Positions 6,618 through 13,816 of a DNA stretch of 14,996 nucleotides are shown here, piece by piece. How positions within the stretch are numbered: position 1 is the stretch's first letter; the number at the start of each line of letters is the position of its first letter. A model generated the notes under the pieces. That model searched no databases. It was not told the DNA's origin and was given only the letters and a program-made list of their open reading frames with translations. Origin of the DNA: JASMTM01 sp046483075 (GTDB lineage: Bacteria > Thermotogota > Thermotogae > Petrotogales > Kosmotogaceae); the NCBI GenBank assembly GCA_046483075.1, contig JAWODV010000068.1:1-14996 (forward strand), read 5' to 3'. Position numbers and translations under genes: made by a program.

Positions 6618-6840
6618 TTCATCTGATCTCAGATCTCGAGTCTCGAGGTTTATTTCGATGGACGAAACGTTAGTGATGGACGATGGACGGTTTCTGCTAC
6701 AATCGGTACACGGTCAACGGTTCACGTGTTTTAGTATTTGTTGTATTTCTCTCGGGTTCTCGGATTCTCGTCTTCTAGGTTTTTCTCGTCTTTTCGGTCC
6801 TTCTCGGTTCTCGTGTTTTGAACTTGCGCACAACGTGTTT
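6618..6840. repeat. Mosaic of degenerate short repeats
   Basis: This stretch is built from several short words, each repeated a few times. TCTGATCTCAGATCTCGAGTC and the doubled CTCGAG occupy about 6622-6647. GATGGAC occurs three times (6657-6663, 6675-6681, 6682-6688, the last two in tandem). A CGGT/ACGG series runs about 6704-6722, and TCTCG occurs at least six times at 8-17 nt spacing in about 6748-6815. No reading frame looks like a protein. It looks like decayed simple-sequence DNA rather than a gene. Confidence 0.55.
6711..6739. repeat. 29-bp direct repeat, copy 2
   Basis: Second copy of the repeat at 6580-6608, inside the short-repeat mosaic. The central CACGTG is palindromic. Confidence 0.7.
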
Positions 6841-6853
6841 TGCATTTTTTCGC

Positions 6854-6882
6854 TTGACACCGCTAAAGCTGTATAATATAAT
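6854..6882 (+). promoter_or_regulatory. Perfect consensus sigma-70-type promoter for tRNA-Gln
   Basis: TTGACA (6854-6859), a 17-nt spacer, then TATAAT (6877-6882); both hexamers are exact. A second overlapping TATAAT at 6872-6877 would leave a 12-nt spacer and is probably not used. The tRNA begins 12 nt after the -10, so transcription starts at or just before the mature 5' end. Confidence 0.9.
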
Positions 6883-6893
6883 GGTTTTGCCTT

Positions 6894-6967
6894 TGGGAGG
6901 TCGTCTAATGGTAGGACAGCGGACTCTGGATCCGCCGGTGGAGGTTCGAGTCCTCCCCTCCCAGCCA
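6894..6967 (+). tRNA. tRNA-Gln (anticodon CTG)
   Basis: A 74-nt cloverleaf. The acceptor arm TGGGAGG pairs with CCTCCCA, followed by G73 and an encoded CCA. The anticodon stem GCGGA/TCCGC holds loop CTCTGGA with anticodon CTG at 6926-6928. The T arm is GGAGG-TTCGAGT-CCTCC. The U1-A72 start is typical of bacterial tRNA-Gln. It decodes CAG. It is the only clear plus-strand gene here, transcribed toward comF and ending 30 bases before the comF stop. Confidence 0.95.
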
Positions 6968-6969
6968 GT

Positions 6970-6993
6970 GAGGGTCGTATGACCCTCTTTTTT
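6970..6993 (+). terminator. Intrinsic terminator of tRNA-Gln
   Basis: Stem GAGGGTC/GACCCTC (6970-6976, 6981-6987), loop GTAT, then six T (6988-6993). On the minus strand the same hairpin is preceded, not followed, by the T/A tract, so it should not stop comF transcripts efficiently. Confidence 0.9.
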
Positions 6994-6997
6994 GTAT

Positions 6998-7654
6998 TTA
7001 TACAGATTTGTCTTTTGTTCTGGCAAGAGTCCTGACATGGATTTTTTTGACTCCAGCTTCCTTTAATGTCTTAATGCAGTCTTTGATTGTTGTTCCTGTT
7101 GTGAGCACATCGTCAAAAAGAACGATTTCCTCTGGAAGTTTTATGTTGTCAGAACGGAGACGAAATTTACTTTTCATTTTTTCTCTTTCTTTTTTGTCTA
7201 ATAGAGTTTGTGGGGTGTGCCTTCCCGTCGCTACAAGTGCTTCAAGCAAGATGAAATTAAGTTTTCTGGAAAGTCTTTTGAGGATTTTTCTATTTGTATC
7301 ATAACCGCGTGTTCTTAGTGCTGTTATTGTTGTTGGTACAGGTATTATTGGAGGTTTTACCCGGATATTTTCTGGCAAAGTTTCTACTAGTAATACAAAT
7401 AACCTTTCAGCAAGCCAGCCAGAAATTCTTTCACGATTATGAAATTTATATGCTTTAATCATGTCACTGAAGGGTGGTTCATACCATGTATATACACGCG
7501 TAGTTTTAGTTCCGAACAATGAAAAATCCTGCTTCAATGGACCAACAATTGATTGTTTACAGCTATCGCATAGAAAGTTGAATGGGGAAGTTGGTTTTGA
7601 ACAGGATTCGCAGAAATTAGGAAAAAGCGAACTAATTATTCTTTCTATAACCAT
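6998..7654 (-). CDS. ComF-family phosphoribosyltransferase-like protein
   Basis: 218 residues, the normal length for the family. An N-terminal zinc-ribbon-like pair of knuckles (C15-x2-C18, C29-x2-C32) is followed by a phosphoribosyltransferase domain with PVP at 105-107, R.RGYD.N at 114-121 and the PRPP loop VLFDDVLTTGTT at 178-189. ComF takes part in importing transforming DNA across the inner membrane in competent bacteria, probably with the ComFA helicase. It is also widely kept in bacteria not known to be competent. Its ATG overlaps the last 10 bases of the upstream helicase gene (AAATGG context), so the two are co-transcribed and probably translationally coupled. The Shine-Dalgarno is weak (AAGAGA). 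It converges on tRNA-Gln. Confidence 0.9.
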   Translation of the reverse strand: MVIERIISSLFPNFCESCSKPTSPFNFLCDSCKQSIVGPLKQDFSLFGTKTTRVYTWYEPPFSDMIKAYKFHNRERISGWLAERLFVLLVETLPENIRVKPPIIPVPTTITALRTRGYDTNRKILKRLSRKLNFILLEALVATGRHTPQTLLDKKEREKMKSKFRLRSDNIKLPEEIVLFDDVLTTGTTIKDCIKTLKEAGVKKIHVRTLARTKDKSV

Positions 7655-10128
7655 TTCTCTTTTTTAAGTTTTCTTAATTGTGTGATGATTTTCTTTCTTT
7701 CGAGAATTTCTATCTTCATTTCTGGAGGAAGTGAGTTTACAAGTTTTCTGGAATAGTTCTTTTTTGGATCCACAATACGTTTATCAAGTACTATTACACA
7801 ACCTCTATCATTCTTAGTTCTTATAAGTCTTCCCAGACCCTGGCGGAAAGAGGTGATCATTTTTGGATAATAGTATTTGTGCAATCCCTCAACATAATTT
7901 TTCGTTCCATAATAACGAATACGTGAATCGAGTAGCGGATCATCAGGCCTATCAAAGGGTAATTTGAATAAGATAAGTGTTTTTAAGTGTTCCCCTGGCA
8001 GGTCTATGCCTTCCCAGAACGTTCTGACTCCAAATATAACAGAATCATTATCACTCATATGACCTTCAAGAATGGCGCTTGGACTATCGTGTTTCTCTTG
8101 AACATGCAATTTTAAATTATTAAGATCTTTATTCAGGTAAGAAGCTACCATATTCAAATCGTTGTAAGAAGTGAAAAGAACCATAGCGCCACCACCGGTA
8201 ACACTAAGTATATCTTTTACCAATTGAGCACCGTTACCAAGGTATTCAGAACTTCTTGGTGAGTAATTAGGCATATCACTGGCCACAAAGAATCTCAACT
8301 GTTTCGAATAGTCAAAAGAGGTTCCCAGCTTAACAGAAGGAAATTGTTCATTTATACCCAGTACTCTTCTGGTGTAATTAAAACCATCACTACCCTTACT
8401 GTGTACCCATAACGTGGCTGAAATAAATATTTTCACACTTACTTCGGGAAAAATGTGTGAAGCCAAGCTTTCATTAACAACTGGTGATGCTGAAAACACG
8501 AGATAGCGAGAATCGCCTTTTGTTATCTTCTGAAAGTAATGTACATAGGTATCTTCTGCATACTCAAAGCCTGATAGATTAAAGAGAATTTCATCGATTT
8601 CTCCTAATTGTGTCTGTCCGCGAAGTTTCAGGCCGGTTATTCCTGGATTATCTTCATCTTTTTCCTCTTGAGTATCTTCAAGCAGACTGATTAGCTGTAC
8701 TAGTAAAGCTTTTAGCTTTCTTAAGAAGTTCTCTGTTTTTTTCAATATGTCAATAAATTGTTCGAGTTTATCATTCTTTAATGCTTTTCTTTCACCGGGT
8801 GAGAGTTCATCTCCGAAGACAACCATAGTCTTTAAATTGTTTTCAATAGCTGAACCAAGCTTTTTTGCGCGGTCATAGGCAGCATGGAGATATTCTTTAT
8901 CAGCCTTTTCCTGCAAAAATTTTAGAAGTTCCCTGGTTATCAGGTAAGAACCCTTAGTAGTTTTCGCTATGGAGTAAGGATTGATATTGAAACTCATAGC
9001 GTCAGTTATTGAATTTTCAATTTCATGCGCCTCATCTGCAACTAAAACGTCGAATTTAGGCAATAGGATGCCATTGGAATCATCATCTTCTATTTCACCA
9101 TCAGCTAACCTTATGGCAGCTTCATTAAACAACAATGAGTGATTTGTGATTGTTATATCTGAGTTTTTGGCATTTGTTCTTGCACTGTAATATGGACATT
9201 TATCGTAGAAAGCACAAAATTTTCTTAGACATGTAAATCTATCTGTGATTAGACGATCCCTATATGAATGCTTTATGGAAAGCTCATCGAGGTCACCGGT
9301 TTCGGTAAGAAATGACCAGAATGCTACTCCCAAAAAAGTCAACTTTTCCTCTTTTGAACGCATATTTTCAGATAGCTGGAGTTCTTCAAAGAGCTTTTTT
9401 GTACAGAGATATCTTTCTCTTCCTTTGAGAACGGTTACATTTAACTGTTCAAGATCGGGTAAATTCTTTAGTATTCTCACATCATTATTTATAAGTTGAT
9501 CCTGAAGTGTTCGGGTTCTTGTTGAGATAATAGCCTTCTTGTTTTTTGAGAGAGAGTTGTAAGCTACCGGAACAAGATAGGCTAAAGTTTTTCCCGTGCC
9601 TGTACCTGCTTCTAACAATAATCCTCTACCATGATCAATGGTTTCTGCGATCTCCATGGCAGTCATAAACTGTTCCTGACGATACTCGTAATTGTTGAGA
9701 TGGTCCTGGAGTATGCCTCCTTCACCGAAAATCATCCTTACGCTTTTCATAGGATCCAGACCTTTAATACCATTTTTTCTGCTTTTAATCGTCGTGATAT
9801 TCCAACACAGGGAATCCTGCCAGGAAGAGTAATTTTCATTGTTTTCAATGGTCATTTTTAGAAGTTTATACGTTCCTTCCGAACCAGAGTAAAGTGAATC
9901 AAGCAGCTCAACAGCACTTGATGGGAGTTTTTTTAATAACTCGATAACTTTCTCAACATACTTAGATATGTCACAATCATCGGTTTTTATATACTTCTGT
10001 AAAAACAGTTCATCAACAAAGAGTGCATTCTCTTTTAGTAGGCTTTTCTCATTTTCTTCATATACAAAGAAAGGAGGGTCTCCTTTTTGTTCGAGAAAGC
10101 TATTAAAATCCTTATAATTTGTACTCAT
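7645..10128 (-). CDS. XPD/DinG-family ATP-dependent DNA helicase with Fe-S cluster cysteines
   Basis: A superfamily-2 helicase of about 827 residues from ATG 10128. Motifs in that numbering: a Q-like YEYRQEQ near 147, Walker A EAGTGTGKT at 173-181, DEAH at 365-368, a SATLW motif III, then FWEGIDLPGEH and QGLGRLIRT (motif VI) near the C terminus. Four cysteines between Walker A and DEAH (242, 300, 305, 311) match the 4Fe-4S site of XPD/DinG enzymes, which unwind DNA 5' to 3' in repair and at R-loops. There is no N-terminal exonuclease domain of the kind seen in Firmicutes DinG. The start is uncertain: the same frame is open upstream to TTG 10197 and CTG 10212, and a full-length Shine-Dalgarno lies at 10215-10223, whereas ATG 10128 has only AAAGG directly against it. 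It overlaps comF by 10 bases. Confidence 0.88.
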   Translation of the reverse strand: MSTNYKDFNSFLEQKGDPPFFVYEENEKSLLKENALFVDELFLQKYIKTDDCDISKYVEKVIELLKKLPSSAVELLDSLYSGSEGTYKLLKMTIENNENYSSWQDSLCWNITTIKSRKNGIKGLDPMKSVRMIFGEGGILQDHLNNYEYRQEQFMTAMEIAETIDHGRGLLLEAGTGTGKTLAYLVPVAYNSLSKNKKAIISTRTRTLQDQLINNDVRILKNLPDLEQLNVTVLKGRERYLCTKKLFEELQLSENMRSKEEKLTFLGVAFWSFLTETGDLDELSIKHSYRDRLITDRFTCLRKFCAFYDKCPYYSARTNAKNSDITITNHSLLFNEAAIRLADGEIEDDDSNGILLPKFDVLVADEAHEIENSITDAMSFNINPYSIAKTTKGSYLITRELLKFLQEKADKEYLHAAYDRAKKLGSAIENNLKTMVVFGDELSPGERKALKNDKLEQFIDILKKTENFLRKLKALLVQLISLLEDTQEEKDEDNPGITGLKLRGQTQLGEIDEILFNLSGFEYAEDTYVHYFQKITKGDSRYLVFSASPVVNESLASHIFPEVSVKIFISATLWVHSKGSDGFNYTRRVLGINEQFPSVKLGTSFDYSKQLRFFVASDMPNYSPRSSEYLGNGAQLVKDILSVTGGGAMVLFTSYNDLNMVASYLNKDLNNLKLHVQEKHDSPSAILEGHMSDNDSVIFGVRTFWEGIDLPGEHLKTLILFKLPFDRPDDPLLDSRIRYYGTKNYVEGLHKYYYPKMITSFRQGLGRLIRTKNDRGCVIVLDKRIVDPKKNYSRKLVNSLPPEMKIEILERKKIITQLRKLKKEKWL

Positions 10129-10214
10129 CCTTTTGTTTTCATGGAGAGTAAAACACTTAACTTTTGTTTTGCCTTTACTTTTATAAGTTGTACACAAGAG
10201 TATTTGTTTCAGAG

Positions 10215-10223
10215 GATCACCTC
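10215..10223 (-). promoter_or_regulatory. Full-length Shine-Dalgarno before the helicase frame
   Basis: GAGGTGATC on the minus strand can pair with nine bases of the usual 16S 3' end. It lies 5 nt from an in-frame CTG (10212-10210) when counted from GAGGTG, but 20 nt from the in-frame TTG at 10197 and nearly 90 nt from ATG 10128. There is no ATG at normal spacing in any frame. Confidence 0.55.
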
Positions 10224-10254
10224 AAAAAAATAACCGGGTTACTTTAACCCGGTT
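10224..10254 (-). terminator. Intrinsic terminator of tRNA-Leu
   Basis: On the minus strand AACCGGGTT-aaagt-AACCCGGTT is followed by TA and seven T (plus strand AAAAAAA 10224-10230). It begins 4 nt after the tRNA CCA end and lies between tRNA-Leu and the helicase, so the helicase needs its own promoter or read-through. Confidence 0.88.
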
Positions 10255-10258
10255 TGTT

Positions 10259-10347
10259 TGGTGCCGAGGGCGGGACTTGAACCCGCACGGACTAAAACGT
10301 CCACATGGCCCTCAACCATGCGTGTCTGCCAATTCCACCACCTCGGC
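10259..10347 (-). tRNA. tRNA-Leu (anticodon GAG)
   Basis: An 89-nt class II tRNA with CCA encoded. The acceptor GCCGAGG pairs with CCTCGGC, followed by ACCA. The anticodon stem CATGG/CCATG has loop TTGAGGG, with anticodon GAG at plus-strand 10311-10313. A long variable arm (GGAC-gttttA-GTCC) and the T arm GCGGG-TTCAAGT-CCCGC complete it. It decodes CUC and CUU. Confidence 0.95.
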
Positions 10348-10362
10348 TCTTCAGACGGTTAG

Positions 10363-10391
10363 ATTATAACTTGACCCGGGTACTTTGTCAA
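10363..10391 (-). promoter_or_regulatory. Perfect consensus promoter for tRNA-Leu, with overlapping hairpin
   Basis: On the minus strand TTGACA (plus 10386-10391), 17 nt, TATAAT (plus 10363-10368), ending 15 nt before the tRNA. The -35 is inside an inverted repeat, TACTTTG/CAAAGTA (10381-10387 and 10394-10400), just after the stop of the preceding gene. The hairpin has no T tract, so it may be a weak terminator for the upstream operon or an operator. Confidence 0.9.
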
Positions 10392-10403
10392 TACAAAGTA
10401 AAC

Positions 10404-10616
10404 TCATTTTAGTTCGTAACCTTTTTCTTTGAGCACATTAGCGATTGTCTCACGATTAACAAGGGCTTCCTCATATTCAATTTCCAGGATGCCAAAGTTA
10501 CTTATGGGATTTACTCTTGTTATTCCAGAATACTCATTCAGCAATTCTTTTATGACTTCTTCGTCTTCTTTGGTATTAAGATTTCCTATTTGGTACATTT
10601 TGATAACCCGTGCCAC
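10404..10616 (-). CDS. Small HMA-like ferredoxin-fold protein lacking the CxxC metal site
   Basis: 70 residues from GTG 10616. AGGAGG lies 9 nt upstream, inside the end of fmt, and the GTG overlaps the fmt TAG by one base, so translation is coupled. The pattern MYQIGNL...EEVIKELLNEYSGI..V......G.LEIEYE....RETIANVLKEKGYEL is beta-alpha-beta-beta-alpha-beta, as in heavy-metal-associated domains of copper chaperones. Where those have CxxC, this protein has N-L-N-T, with no cysteine at all. It is therefore probably not a metal carrier and may bind another ligand or a protein partner. It is the last gene of the surE-def-fmt operon. Family assignment is from the pattern only. Confidence 0.75.
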   Translation of the reverse strand: MARVIKMYQIGNLNTKEDEEVIKELLNEYSGITRVNPISNFGILEIEYEEALVNRETIANVLKEKGYELK

Positions 10617-11554
10617 TAATTGTTTCCTCCTAATAACGCTCCTTCATTTAAAAGACGGCCGGCTTTTGCTTGCCAGGGGCTCATTCGGTTTTTACCAGCG
10701 AATTGGATTTCTGCAATGTTTAGTAAACCATCTTCACAGCTTATAAGCATACCTTTCTTCTCGATAGATACTATTTCTCCCGGTGTGCTGGGTTCGCCTT
10801 CAACTGGCGAGGCTTTAAATAATTTCATTTTTTCCCCGTCAAGTTCTGTTAGTGCTCCCGGTACAGGATCGTATGCTCTGATTTTATTGAAAATCTTTCT
10901 GCATTTATCATTAAAGGTATCTATTAACCAATCGCTTTTTTCGATTTTTGGTGCAAATGTGGCTTTCTCATTATCCTGTTCCTTTAGTTCAATCTGATCA
11001 GTTTCCAGCAACTTCAAAAACTCCAGTAGTGACTTAACGCCAAGAACCGCGAGTCGATTGTGTAAAGTTCCAAAGGTGTCGCTATCTGTAATTTCAATCT
11101 TTTTTTGAACCGCTATGGGTCCATTGTCCATACCTTCGTCAATTTTGAATATTGTTATACCCGTTTCTTTTTCATCATTTTCAAGTGCTCTCTGTATGGG
11201 CGCTGCTCCTCTAAACTTTGGTAATAGCGAAGCGTGAATGTTGTATGTTCCAAGCTCGGGTAGCTCGAAAACCTTTGGTTTTAGTAACTTTCCATAGGCA
11301 ACTGTGATGATCAAATCAGGATTGCAATCCTTTAATTTGAGAAAACCCTCATTTTTATTTACGGAATGCGGTTGATAGATATTCAAACTGTAGTTAAGAG
11401 CGACGGTTTTTACAGGGGTTGGTTTGACTTTTCTACCACGACCCTTTGGTTTGTCTGGTTGTGAAAAAACTCCTACTATATTCCAGCCATCTTCTACCAA
11501 TGCTTTCAAATGATGAGCTGCGAAATCGGGCGTTCCCATGAATACAATGTTCAC
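10616..11554 (-). CDS. fmt: Methionyl-tRNA formyltransferase
   Basis: 312 residues, standard length. It transfers a formyl group from 10-formyl-THF to initiator Met-tRNA. The N-terminal Rossmann domain begins VFMGTPDFA. The SLLP loop region YNIHASLLPKFRGAAPIQ (104-121) and GITIFKIDEGMDNGP contain the catalytic triad Asn105, His107 and Asp143, equivalent to N106, H108 and D144 of E. coli. The C-terminal OB-like domain covers about 205-312. The start is GTG, overlapping the def stop as GTGA, with GAGG about 10 nt upstream. It lies directly after its functional partner def and one base ahead of the HMA-like gene. Confidence 0.97.
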   Translation of the reverse strand: MNIVFMGTPDFAAHHLKALVEDGWNIVGVFSQPDKPKGRGRKVKPTPVKTVALNYSLNIYQPHSVNKNEGFLKLKDCNPDLIITVAYGKLLKPKVFELPELGTYNIHASLLPKFRGAAPIQRALENDEKETGITIFKIDEGMDNGPIAVQKKIEITDSDTFGTLHNRLAVLGVKSLLEFLKLLETDQIELKEQDNEKATFAPKIEKSDWLIDTFNDKCRKIFNKIRAYDPVPGALTELDGEKMKLFKASPVEGEPSTPGEIVSIEKKGMLISCEDGLLNIAEIQFAGKNRMSPWQAKAGRLLNEGALLGGNN

Positions 11555-12042
11555 GTTGCTGACTTCCTCATTATCTCTTTTAATCTTGGCTTAAGCAGTA
11601 TTTTTTTTGCGCTAGAAATCTTATCTGTGAATAAAATTCCATTCAAATGGTCGCTTTCATGTTGTACTATTCTTCCACTGTAGTTATCAAAAATCTCTTC
11701 ATGGCTTTCGCCTGCTTTATCCTGATAAACCATTCTAACCCATTTCGGTCTAACCACGTTTGCATAAACATCTGGTATGCTAAGACAACCTTCTTCAATT
11801 TCAGTTTTTTCAGCACTTGTTTCGATTATTTCGGGATTTATGATTACTTTGCTACCTTCGCCGTCGTCAAAAACAAATATTCTTTTTAGAATACCAACTT
11901 GAGGTGCAGCAAGGCCGACACCGTCTTCTTTGTACATAAATTCAGTAAGATTCTTGATAAAAATCTGAAGGTTTTCATCAAATTTTGTGACCTTTTCACT
12001 TTTTTCTCTTAAAACAGGGTCACCAAGTATCCTTATTGTCAT
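11551..12042 (-). CDS. def: Peptide deformylase
   Basis: 163 residues. It removes the N-formyl group from nascent proteins with a metal ion (Fe2+ in most). All three motifs are intact: GVGLAAPQVG (41-50), EGCLS (84-88, metal ligand Cys86) and QHESDHLNG (ligands His128 and His132, catalytic Glu129). The ATG overlaps the surE stop as ATGA, with GAGGTGA just upstream inside surE, and its own stop overlaps the fmt start. The conserved arrangement with fmt supports coordinated expression of formylation and deformylation. Confidence 0.98.
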   Translation of the reverse strand: MTIRILGDPVLREKSEKVTKFDENLQIFIKNLTEFMYKEDGVGLAAPQVGILKRIFVFDDGEGSKVIINPEIIETSAEKTEIEEGCLSIPDVYANVVRPKWVRMVYQDKAGESHEEIFDNYSGRIVQHESDHLNGILFTDKISSAKKILLKPRLKEIMRKSAT

Positions 12043-12803
12043 TGGTTCACCTCTTCTATTTTCTTTCTCAGTACTTCCATGTAATCATTGTTTTGCATTA
12101 GAACGTAAATAGGAGTAATTGACACACATTTTTTACTAACCGCAGCATAATCTGAATCATTTCCAGGATCGTCTTCAATGTATTCACCGATCAACCAGTA
12201 GTAGTCGTTCCCATACGGGTCCTTTCTTCTTTCAAAATCAGATTTATACCTGCGTTTACTCTGGCGTGTTACCTTCCAGCCTTTTATTTCATGTAATGGG
12301 ACCGATGGAACATTTATATTCAGTGCTGTTAGTTCAGGTATTTCTGATATATCAAAACGCCTCAAAAATTCTATCATAAAATTAGCTGCTGTCTCAAAAT
12401 AGGGTTCGTTGAAGTTCTCAGCGGAAATAGCTATTGATGGTATTCCCGTAACAGCACCTTCAAGGGCACCTGAAACTGTACCGGAATAAAGAACATCTGT
12501 TCCTAGATTTGGGCCTCTATTAATTCCACTAATGACCAGATCAATTTTTCCTTCAGTCATTGCAAGTAATCCTAATTTCACACAATCTGCCGGTGTACCG
12601 TTTACTGCATAACCAATCTCTTCTTCACCTAGTTTGACCTCTTTAGCCCATAATGGAGTTCGAATCGTTATAGCATGTCCGGTGGCACTTCGTTCGACTT
12701 CGGGAGCCACCACTTGCACTTCATGTTCTTTTGAGAGGCAGCGGGCTATTGTTCTTATTCCCTGTGCCATTATTCCATCATCATTTGTCAAAAGTATCCT
12801 CAA
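12039..12803 (-). CDS. surE: 5'/3'-nucleotidase SurE
   Basis: Start chosen as TTG 12803, not the ATG at 12818. GAGGAG (12811-12816) lies 7 nt before the TTG, and the product then begins MRILLTNDDGI, the canonical SurE N terminus. This gives 254 residues. Metal and active-site residues are in place: Asp8-Asp9 in NDDG, Ser39 in RSATG, Asn95 in SGINRGPNLG, followed by YSGTVSGALEG. SurE is a divalent-metal-dependent phosphatase acting on nucleoside monophosphates, often linked to stationary-phase survival. Its stop overlaps def. A 73-nt gap separates it from the acylphosphatase gene upstream, with no terminator seen. Confidence 0.96.
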   Translation of the reverse strand: MRILLTNDDGIMAQGIRTIARCLSKEHEVQVVAPEVERSATGHAITIRTPLWAKEVKLGEEEIGYAVNGTPADCVKLGLLAMTEGKIDLVISGINRGPNLGTDVLYSGTVSGALEGAVTGIPSIAISAENFNEPYFETAANFMIEFLRRFDISEIPELTALNINVPSVPLHEIKGWKVTRQSKRRYKSDFERRKDPYGNDYYWLIGEYIEDDPGNDSDYAAVSKKCVSITPIYVLMQNNDYMEVLRKKIEEVNQ

Positions 12804-12876
12804 ATCATCACTCCTCATTCAATATTACTTCATTCAGAATGCTGGTGGGTAATTAATGTGTTAAATTTTATTTGAA

Positions 12877-13146
12877 TTATAAACGTATTTCAAATGAGGA
12901 AAACTCTTTTAAAGGGAGCTCTTCTTTTTCAATTTTTGTTACATGGCCAGTAAGAGGGCCTTTTGAAAGTAAGTCAATGAACCTTTTCATACTTTTTTCA
13001 TCGGCTGTTGCGACCACTTCAACTGATCCATCTAGTTTGTTTCTTACGTATCCTGTTACACTATGAGCTCTAGCCTTTTTGGTTGCGTAATGTCTAAAGC
13101 CAACGCCCTGTACTCTTCCGAATAATGTGATTTTTAGTGTCTTTAT
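12877..13146 (-). CDS. acyP: Acylphosphatase with apparent ATA start codon
   Basis: 89 residues, normal for the family. It hydrolyses acyl phosphates such as carbamoyl or acetyl phosphate. The frame reads KTLKITLFGRVQGVGFRHYA, then VTGYVRNKLDGSVEVVA, with the two catalytic residues in place: Arg18 in GVGFR and Asn36 in VRNKLDG. No ATG, GTG or TTG occurs between the in-frame stop of the preceding gene (TAA) and the conserved core; the first in-frame ATG is codon 53, inside the domain. An AGGAGG site lies 7 nt before ATA at 13146-13144, exactly where family members start with Met-Lys. Either AUA is used for initiation or the base is a mutation or sequence error. It lies in the operon 15 nt after the LUD gene and is easily missed by gene callers. 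Confidence 0.88.
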   Translation of the reverse strand: MKTLKITLFGRVQGVGFRHYATKKARAHSVTGYVRNKLDGSVEVVATADEKSMKRFIDLLSKGPLTGHVTKIEKEELPLKEFSSFEIRL

Positions 13147-13161
13147 GCTACCACCTCCTGA

Positions 13162-13803
13162 TTACAGTCCAAGGTCTTCACCTACAAGGACTACTGTAAA
13201 GTGGTCAGGACTAAAATGACTGTCTGAAACTACTACGTAATTTTCACATATTCTGTTATGAGAACTACAATCAGTACAGATTCCTGTATCCACACATGGT
13301 GTTTTAAGTTTCAGTCTTTTTGCGTTCATAGGAGCGATATAACGTAACCTATCCAGTGCTGCTTCCATGTCATTAACTACTTTGTTCATTCCTGCCACGA
13401 TTATTACTTTATTAGGTCCATACAACATTGGCGATACCCTTGTTCCAAGTCCGTCACACTGAACTATTTCACCTCTCATTGTTATTGCGTTTGCGCTACA
13501 TAAAAAGTATTCTACATGGTAGTTTTCCAGACTAACTTTTCGCTTTTCTTCTTCTGTTGTTGCAGCATATCTATCTTTAAAATCATAATCACCATTTCTT
13601 AGGAGTTCCAATATACCTGTTTCTTTAAGTGTTATAGATCCTCCAACAGCAACAGAAGAGCCTTTTTGCAATAGAGTTTTGACTTTTTCTTTTGCTGATT
13701 CAGCATCAGAAAAAAATTCAGCCTTTATCGCTCTTTCTTTGAAATTTTTTATAAGCACTTCTGAAAGAGATTTATATTTCCAGAAATAGAGTTCTTTTCT
13801 CAA
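13162..13803 (-). CDS. LUD-domain protein (LutC/YkgG-like), four-cysteine C-terminal motif
   Basis: 213 residues from TTG 13803, with GGGGAGG 7 nt upstream. Family signatures include SVAVGGSITLKETGILELL (50-68), ANAITMRGEIVQCDGLGTRV (104-123), MLYGPNKVIIVAGMNKVV (126-143) and IAPMNAKRL. The C terminus carries C170-x5-C176-x2-C179-x6-C186, a possible iron-sulfur or zinc site common in anaerobe members of this family. LUD proteins of the LutABC system take part in lactate oxidation, but lutA and lutB are not adjacent, so the substrate here is open. The stop is 15 nt from the acylphosphatase start, and the DsrE-like gene lies 13 nt upstream. A role in an organic-acid or redox pathway is only inference. 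Confidence 0.85.
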   Translation of the reverse strand: MRKELYFWKYKSLSEVLIKNFKERAIKAEFFSDAESAKEKVKTLLQKGSSVAVGGSITLKETGILELLRNGDYDFKDRYAATTEEEKRKVSLENYHVEYFLCSANAITMRGEIVQCDGLGTRVSPMLYGPNKVIIVAGMNKVVNDMEAALDRLRYIAPMNAKRLKLKTPCVDTGICTDCSSHNRICENYVVVSDSHFSPDHFTVVLVGEDLGL

Positions 13804-13816
13804 TGCAATACCTCCC

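Noticed and set aside
6775..7038. 87-codon minus-strand ORF
   Set aside because: It reads antisense through the whole tRNA-Gln gene, its terminator and the TCTCG repeats, so it is not a gene.
12804..12818. SurE start at ATG 12818
   Set aside because: No Shine-Dalgarno precedes it, and the GAGGAG lies inside this extension, ideally placed for the TTG at 12803 that gives the canonical MRILLTNDDG start.
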